From contig PQXD01000001.1 of assembly GCA_003194485.1 (NCBI GenBank), forward strand, positions 235,252 to 290,236: a stretch of 54,985 nucleotides of DNA, written 5' to 3'. This stretch comes from Deltaproteobacteria bacterium. Its GTDB lineage: Bacteria; Desulfobacterota; Dissulfuribacteria; Dissulfuribacterales; UBA3076. The translations under genes and the position numbers were made by a program. Under the pieces are notes generated by a model. The model was not told the origin of the DNA, made no database searches, and saw nothing but the letters and a program-made list of their open reading frames with translations. Of the stretch, positions 50,523 through 54,985 are shown one piece after another; within the stretch, counting starts at the first letter, position 1; each line of letters begins with the position of its first letter.

Positions 50523-51299
50523 ATGTCCATTCTCAACCATCTCATTTTGTTATTTACGCCCCTCTTTTTTCTGGTCCAGGTCCAGGGATGCCTTGCAGCT
50601 GACTGTCCATCCGGGGAGATCATACAACAGGAGTTGAAAGATATCTTCAAGAAAGACATCAGGGTCATAAAGATCCAGCCCAGCCCTGTCTCGGGACTTT
50701 GCGAGGTCCAACTGATGTTTAGGGGCCAGAACAGCATCTTATACACTGACTCAAAAGGGGAATTCCTGATAACCGGCCAGATCTTTAAGGCCTCAGACAG
50801 GACCAATATCACCAAAGAGGCGATTGCCGGCCTCAATCGTTTTACCGGTTCCGACCTCAGGCGTCTCGAAGACCTGACTGCCTTTAGCGTGGGTTCAAAA
50901 GGTGAAGTCGTTTACTTCGTCACTGATCCCCAATGCCCGTACTGTAAAAAAGCGGAAAAAATTGTCACTCATATGGCAGAAGCAGAGGAGTTGCAGTTAA
51001 AGGTCCTGCTGTTTCCGCTCAGCTTTCATAAGGGTGCAAAAGAGCAATGCATATCCATTGTTTGCGACAAAAAGGGACTGGAAGGGCTTGAAAGCGGATA
51101 CCAATCGAAAAATCAGTGCCAGGAGGGAAAAAACAGGATTGAAGATACCCTTCGCTTCCTGAAACAAAAGGGCATAACAGGCGTTCCGACCTATATTTTT
51201 AGAGACGGGCGGTATCATTCAGGAGTGCTTGCAGAGCAGGCCATAAAAAAGAGATTAGGGCTTTCAAGGGATGAAGCTGTTCAGAAAGAGGCAAAATAG
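50523..51299 (+). CDS. DsbC-like periplasmic thiol:disulfide isomerase
   Basis: 258-aa exported protein. A signal peptide (MSILNHLILLFTPLFFLVQVQGCLA) leads to an N-terminal dimerisation domain and a thioredoxin fold. The active site is DPQCPYCKKAEK and the cis-proline loop is GVPTYIFRDGR. DsbC shuffles wrong disulfides in the periplasm, and CPYC differs from the usual CGYC. Two further cysteines (EQCISIVC) fit the second structural disulfide. AAGGAG precedes ATG 50523. Monocistronic. A multihaem cytochrome-rich cell would need such a factor (inference). Confidence 0.88.
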   Translation: MSILNHLILLFTPLFFLVQVQGCLAADCPSGEIIQQELKDIFKKDIRVIKIQPSPVSGLCEVQLMFRGQNSILYTDSKGEFLITGQIFKASDRTNITKEAIAGLNRFTGSDLRRLEDLTAFSVGSKGEVVYFVTDPQCPYCKKAEKIVTHMAEAEELQLKVLLFPLSFHKGAKEQCISIVCDKKGLEGLESGYQSKNQCQEGKNRIEDTLRFLKQKGITGVPTYIFRDGRYHSGVLAEQAIKKRLGLSRDEAVQKEAK

Positions 51300-51390
51300 T
51301 CAGGACCTGCCCCCAAGGCTATGTCATGGTGGCACCTGCGGCCCTGTCCGTCATCGAGGCCTTTCATTAACATGCTGTCCATTTGTTCCA

Positions 51391-51418
51391 TTGACGTATT
51401 ATGGACCCGGGCTATATT
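51391..51418 (+). promoter_or_regulatory. Promoter-like sequence upstream of purH
   Basis: TTGACG (51391-51396), a 16-base gap and TATATT (51413-51418). The nearest gene on this strand is purH at 51861, and the 256-bp element C lies between them, so its transcript would contain the whole element. Confidence 0.5.
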
Positions 51419-51461
51419 GTCCTTCTATGAATTGTGTCCGTTCACAGGTTCAATGGTTCAA

Positions 51462-51717
51462 CCCAAATTATGCACTTCAAACACCGAACAATAAGGAACA
51501 AATAGAAAAATTAGTAAGTTATGGTGTATTGTCCAGTTTGGAATGTTCACCCAAAAGGTGCATTCCACCGGAGTTAAAAATTGTTCGGTATTTGAAGCCA
51601 CAAGGGGCAGCCAATTTTACCAAATCTGCTTTGTTGTCAGGCACTTGAAGTACAAAAGTACGTCTGCGTGCCTTCCGCCTCGCATCTTTGGCAAACTTGG
51701 CTGCTGCATAATTCGGG
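51462..51717. mobile_element. MITE-like element C, copy 2
   Basis: 256 bp, ends CCCAAATTATGCA/CCCGAATTATGCA, flanked by TTCAA on both sides (51457-51461 and 51718-51722). Almost identical to copy 1 (for example CTGCTGCATAATT against CTGTTGCATAATT). The insertion point is within a run of GGTTCAA words. It lies between a possible promoter and purH. Confidence 0.88.
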
Positions 51718-51860
51718 TTCAAAGGTTCAGATACTGCCGGAGAGTGCCCGGACAGCGAACGATCCCCTGAAAGGTGAACCCAGAACCTCGAATCTCGAAC
51801 CCGTGAATGCCTACTGTTAATTAATGTCCAGTGCCTAATAACAAGGGGAGGAAACCACTG

Positions 51861-53153
51861 ATGAAAGACCTGAAACAGATGTATAAGACAATACTTGGGG
51901 ACCAGTTTCCTCTGGAACTCCGCATATCCTTCGGGGATCAAACATTGGTCTATCGCAAGCGGACCTGGAAGATAAGGAACGATAAGACCGGAGAGATGGA
52001 AGAAAGAGGTATCCGCTACGGGGAAAACCCTGACCAGGAGGCAGCACTTTACGAACTCGTAAATGGAAACCTTGTTCTGGGTGGCTGCTCTTATATTGAG
52101 CCTGGAAACGGGCTGGTAAGCTCAATAGACGAAGCGGATATGATTCAGGCAGGCAAGCACCCCGGTAAGATCAATCTCACCGACGTGGATAACTCTCTTA
52201 ATGTGCTGAAATTCCTTGCCAAAAGCCCTGCCGCCGTCATAGTAAAGCACAACAACCCCTGCGGAGTGGCCTGCAGCAACACCCTTGAGGATGCCTTTTT
52301 GAAGGCATTAAGGGCGGACCGGGTGGCTGCATTTGGTGGCTGTGTTTCTCTCAACAGGCCTATAGACAAGTCAACAGCCGAGGCCCTCAGCAACCAGTAT
52401 CTTGAGGTCGTGTGCGCGCCTGATTATGAAGAGGGCGCAGTAGATATACTGTCCCGGAAGAAAAACCTGAGAATCATCCGGATCAAACGGATTGACCAAT
52501 TGGAGACCTATTGGGACAGGCGTTTTATAGACTTCAAGAGCCTGATAGACGGAGGAATCATAGTTCAGCAATCCCCCGTGAACAAAATCCGTACCAGGGA
52601 GGACTTGAGACCTGCTGAATGTGAATACCAGGGTAAGACATACAAGGTTAAGCGCCTGCCGGATGATAGGGAATACGAAGATATACTGTTCGGCTGGGCA
52701 GTTGAGCAAGGAGTTACTTCCAACTCCGTAATCTATGTCAAAAATGGAGTTACCACCGGGATAGGCACAGGGGAACAGGACAGGGTAGGGGTGGCGGAAA
52801 TCGCTGTCCACAAGGCCTATACAAAGTATGCGGACATTCTCTGCTATGACAGGCTCGGAATACCGTATAAGGAACTTGAGCTGCTGGTAAGCAAAGGAGA
52901 GCGTGACGTTGCAGAAAAAGACGAAATCGATCAACAGGTGAAGGCGGACCGGGGCGGGCTCCCAGGCAGTGTTATGGTCTCTGACGCCTTCTTCCCGTTC
53001 AGGGACGGGGTGGATGTAGGTATCAGGCAGGGTATTTCGGCCGTTGTACACCCGGGTGGCTCCCTGAGAGATTGGGAATCCATCGAGGCATGTAATGAGG
53101 CCGATCCCCCTGTAACCATGGTATTTACAGGTCAGAGGGCCTTTAAACATTAG
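51861..53153 (+). CDS. PurH-type AICAR transformylase without IMP cyclohydrolase domain
   Basis: About 430-aa enzyme for formyl transfer to AICAR, the penultimate step of IMP synthesis. Family motifs include RYGENPDQEAALYE, AAVIVKHNNPCGVAC, AAFGGCVSLNRPIDKSTAEAL and the C-terminal SDAFFPFRDGVDVGIRQGISAVVHPGGSLRDWESIEACNE with VFTGQRAFKH. The N-terminal MGS-like IMP cyclohydrolase domain of ordinary PurH (about 150-190 residues) is absent, so cyclisation must come from another gene. ATG 51861 with GGGGAGGA ahead is chosen over the GTG at 51831. Confidence 0.88.
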   Translation: MKDLKQMYKTILGDQFPLELRISFGDQTLVYRKRTWKIRNDKTGEMEERGIRYGENPDQEAALYELVNGNLVLGGCSYIEPGNGLVSSIDEADMIQAGKHPGKINLTDVDNSLNVLKFLAKSPAAVIVKHNNPCGVACSNTLEDAFLKALRADRVAAFGGCVSLNRPIDKSTAEALSNQYLEVVCAPDYEEGAVDILSRKKNLRIIRIKRIDQLETYWDRRFIDFKSLIDGGIIVQQSPVNKIRTREDLRPAECEYQGKTYKVKRLPDDREYEDILFGWAVEQGVTSNSVIYVKNGVTTGIGTGEQDRVGVAEIAVHKAYTKYADILCYDRLGIPYKELELLVSKGERDVAEKDEIDQQVKADRGGLPGSVMVSDAFFPFRDGVDVGIRQGISAVVHPGGSLRDWESIEACNEADPPVTMVFTGQRAFKH

Positions 53154-53160
53154 GTAATTG

Positions 53161-53230
53161 TTCAAGGGTTCAAAGGTTCAGGGTTCAAGGGTTCAAAGGT
53201 TCAGGGTTCAAGGGTTCAAGGGTTCAAGGT
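53161..53230. repeat. Tandem repeat of GGTTCAAGGGTTCAAA units
   Basis: Seven to eight imperfect GGTTCA-type units follow the purH stop. Similar GTTCAAAG words appear near 22497-22520 and at both borders of element C copy 2, so these arrays may be preferred landing sites for C. Confidence 0.85.
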
Positions 53231-53309
53231 TTACCGAAAATCTAACCAGTTGATTTTCGGGTTCTGAAAAGAAAAGCAACCCAGAACGGTGAACTCTGAA
53301 CCCGTGAAC

Positions 53310-53506
53310 GTAAATATCCTTATGAACCCGTGGTCCGCTGTGGAAGTTGCCATCCGCGCCATGCCGCAGGAGCGGTTTGCCTTTTGCAGGGTTTCGATCG
53401 CGGGCCGGATTGCACTGCCTCTCCGGTCCGCGATGAGTGAGCTTTGAAACCCGGAAAAAGGTAACCGCTCCAAGGCGGAATATAACGGGTTCATAAGAAT
53501 ATTTAC
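53310..53506 (-). repeat. Palindromic repeat family A, copy 6 (complete)
   Basis: Ends GTAAATATCCTTATGAACCCG and its near-complement finishing at 53506. Both ends carry the CTTATGAACC subtype, in contrast to CGGTGAACC at both ends of copy 1. The minus-strand frame MNPLYSALERLPFSG is open. The outer flanks CCGTGAAC and CCGTGGAC are similar and could be an eroded target duplication. Confidence 0.85.
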
Positions 53507-53548
53507 CCGTGGACGGTCACAATACTGAACAGTAAAGAGTATGGTACC

Positions 53549-53950
53549 TTGAAGATACCCTTTCTCAAGCTTGTTGAAAAAATAGATCTTCCGAATAATC
53601 TCGTTCTGGAGTTCTATGACTACTCCCGTGTTGTAGCCGGAGACAGGTGGTTTGTGGGACTACTTGCCAGGATTCCGATAGAAATCAGTGAAGAAGATTT
53701 TGCCGGCAGACCCCGGGAACTTTGCGAAGACTTCTTAAAAGAACACGGAACTGTAATATATTTCGAGCTGAAAAAGGAGAGGAACTTCATAGACGAAAGG
53801 GAGAAAGACCGGATACTGAACCAGCTGTTGAATGATCTGAAAGAATATGCATTATCTTACATGGGGCACAAATCCTTTGCTAAGGGATTCATAAGGCGGC
53901 AGATTCAAGACTTCGAGGAAAGATGGAAATGGCAAAAAGCGATCACCTGA
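53549..53950 (+). CDS. Conserved hypothetical protein
   Basis: 133-aa soluble, charged protein starting MKIPFLKLVEKIDLPNNLVLEFYDYSRVVAGDRWFVGLLARIPIEI (TTG start, GAG nine bases ahead) and ending in a helical part. No catalytic motif or membrane segment is visible. I do not recognise the family by name, though similar short proteins seem to occur in Desulfobacterota. It overlaps the alpha/beta hydrolase gene by 28 bp, so the two are translationally linked. Confidence 0.7.
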   Translation: MKIPFLKLVEKIDLPNNLVLEFYDYSRVVAGDRWFVGLLARIPIEISEEDFAGRPRELCEDFLKEHGTVIYFELKKERNFIDEREKDRILNQLLNDLKEYALSYMGHKSFAKGFIRRQIQDFEERWKWQKAIT

Positions 53951-54783
53951 GTCAGTTGGACCTTCCCGAGATAATCGACTTCCTGTTCAAAAACAGAAAG
54001 GATTCGTACAGGACGGCAAAAGAATCTGACTCAACCATCAGGCCAGAGATACTGACAGCAAGATCCCGGGACGGCACTGAGATCCATTGCGGGGTCTTTT
54101 CTGGATTACCGGAAGAGCCTCACATCCTGTTTTTCCCGGCCGAGTATGACAGTGAAGCAGATATCATTGATCTGGCAACCGGGTTTGTGCATTTAGGCAT
54201 TACCCTGATAGCAATGGATTATCGCGAATGCCGGGCGGGTGCCGGAAGACCATCCATCAGCGCCCTGCTCCAGGATGCCGGGGCATTTTATCAGGTTGTT
54301 AAAGACTGGTATGCCACAGAACAAAGGACCGGTCCGGTGGTATTCATGGGCCGCTCTCTCGGGTCTGCCATTGCGCTGGACCTTGCCTGCCACTACTGCG
54401 ATGATTCCCTGGCCCTTATTATGGAAAGCGCCTTTGATTCGACAGAGGACTTTCTTTCAGGCAAAGGGATTCGAATAAATGAATCATGGCCTTCCGGAGA
54501 GGATCCTTTTTCAAACCGCTCCAAGATGAGCAATTACAGCAAAGCAGTCCTGTTTCTGCACAGCCACCGAGACGAGGTCGTATCCCTGAACCAGATTGAG
54601 TGGCTGGTGGCCGAGAGCCGCTCAAAGGCAACCCAGCTCCAGATCGTCCCCAGCGAAAGCAGAGAGGACATCGCAGAAAAGGCAGGGGATCTCTATTTTA
54701 TTGTCATAAAAGACTTCCTCAACAGGCGTATGGGTCGAAGGCCGCGCAGAAGGCGGAGAAGTAAAAAAGCTGAGGGCGTATAG
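53923..54783 (+). CDS. Alpha/beta hydrolase family protein
   Basis: 286-aa hydrolase. The nucleophile elbow is VVFMGRSLGSAIALDL (Ser of GRSLG, about residues 143-147). An acidic residue follows in FLHSHRDEVVSLNQIEWL. The N-terminal strand region PHILFFPAEYDSEADIIDLATGF and MDYRECRAGAG fit the fold. The catalytic His at the end (usually HNDL-like) is not obvious: near VPSESREDIAEKAGD no His is seen, so activity is uncertain. It ends with an arginine-rich tail (RRMGRRPRRRRRSKK), unusual for this family and possibly nucleic-acid or membrane binding. GAGGA precedes ATG 53923. Confidence 0.85.
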   Translation: MEMAKSDHLSQLDLPEIIDFLFKNRKDSYRTAKESDSTIRPEILTARSRDGTEIHCGVFSGLPEEPHILFFPAEYDSEADIIDLATGFVHLGITLIAMDYRECRAGAGRPSISALLQDAGAFYQVVKDWYATEQRTGPVVFMGRSLGSAIALDLACHYCDDSLALIMESAFDSTEDFLSGKGIRINESWPSGEDPFSNRSKMSNYSKAVLFLHSHRDEVVSLNQIEWLVAESRSKATQLQIVPSESREDIAEKAGDLYFIVIKDFLNRRMGRRPRRRRRSKKAEGV

Positions 54784-54808
54784 CCGCGTCAGCGGATGAT
54801 CTTCTACA

Positions 54809-54932
54809 CTGGATATTTCATATAAGCGCAGGCGAATTTTGTGACGCAGCACAGGAGGCTCTTTTGAGCCTTCAGAGGCAAGCTGTGATCGTCTTTTCTC
54901 AAGCTATGGGTAAAAATACCACCATAGCCAGG
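54809..54932. repeat. Right arm of the 124-bp inverted repeat
   Basis: Exact reverse complement of positions 1-124. It starts 26 bp after the hydrolase stop codon. The remaining 53 bases to the window end have no partner in the window. In this orientation the CACAG...CTGTG and AGGCTC-TTTT-GAGCCT pairings make a compact hairpin. Confidence 0.9.
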
Positions 54933-54985
54933 ATTGAGACGGCAACAGCGCAGATTATTTATGGGGTATAAAATTCGAACAACGA

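Overview
The window looks like chromosomal DNA of an anaerobic member of the Desulfobacterota (former Deltaproteobacteria). This is inferred from gene content: a DUF4911-miaB pair, a bifunctional-nuclease family protein, a PxxKW cysteine-rich protein, desulfoferrodoxin, an octaheme HAO-like cytochrome, an FmdE/molybdopterin-binding pair and a DVU0298-like HEAT protein. No ribosomal RNA or tRNA gene was seen. The two ends carry the same 124-bp sequence in opposite orientation.

Layout. 0.2-3.2 kb: tRNA modification (miaB), BFN nuclease and PHP phosphoesterase genes. 3.2-4.2 kb: repeats plus a decayed superoxide reductase/desulfoferrodoxin pair. 4.2-13.5 kb: octaheme cytochrome, ArsP permease remnant, a complete TolC/HlyD/RND efflux operon, a truncated multihaem cytochrome fused to a degenerate superoxide reductase, intact desulfoferrodoxin, and a HEAT-repeat protein. 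13.6-22.8 kb (minus strand): Yip1 and MscS membrane proteins, then the full tryptophan operon trpE-G-D-C-F-B-A. Its leader encodes a peptide with Trp-Trp-Trp-Gln-Trp, followed by mutually exclusive antiterminator and terminator hairpins. 22.9-33 kb: DivIVA, YggT, molybdopterin-binding and FmdE genes, hisI-hisG-engB, then acpS, an in-frame YbeY-PdxJ fusion, phoH, a 582-aa protein of unknown role and CorA. 33.3-35.2 kb: two peptide-type ABC permeases without partners. 35.2-40.4 kb: a degraded accessory island with toxin-antitoxin modules, a DUF4143 ATPase and gene fragments. 40.6-45 kb: glycogen synthase and two AT-rich zinc dehydrogenases. 45-54.8 kb: PxxKW protein, an operon of ClpX-like ATPase, degenerate receiver and HemB, then a DsbC-like protein, the PurH transformylase domain, a hypothetical protein and an alpha/beta hydrolase.

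The most unusual aspect is a set of short, palindromic, apparently non-autonomous repeat families, called A, B, C and D here. Family A (about 195 bp, 20-bp terminal inverted repeats) occurs six times. B (about 200 bp) and D (about 200 bp) are nested inside A. C (256 bp) occurs twice, each time between TTCAA direct repeats, and one copy sits inside a B element. One A terminus supplies the last codons and stop of hemB, another copy splits trpG from trpD, and one C copy lies in the probable purH leader. No transposase is present. The ClpX-like/pseudo-receiver/HemB operon, the YbeY-PdxJ fusion with an internal ribosome-binding site, and the trp attenuator are the main protein- or RNA-level points of interest.
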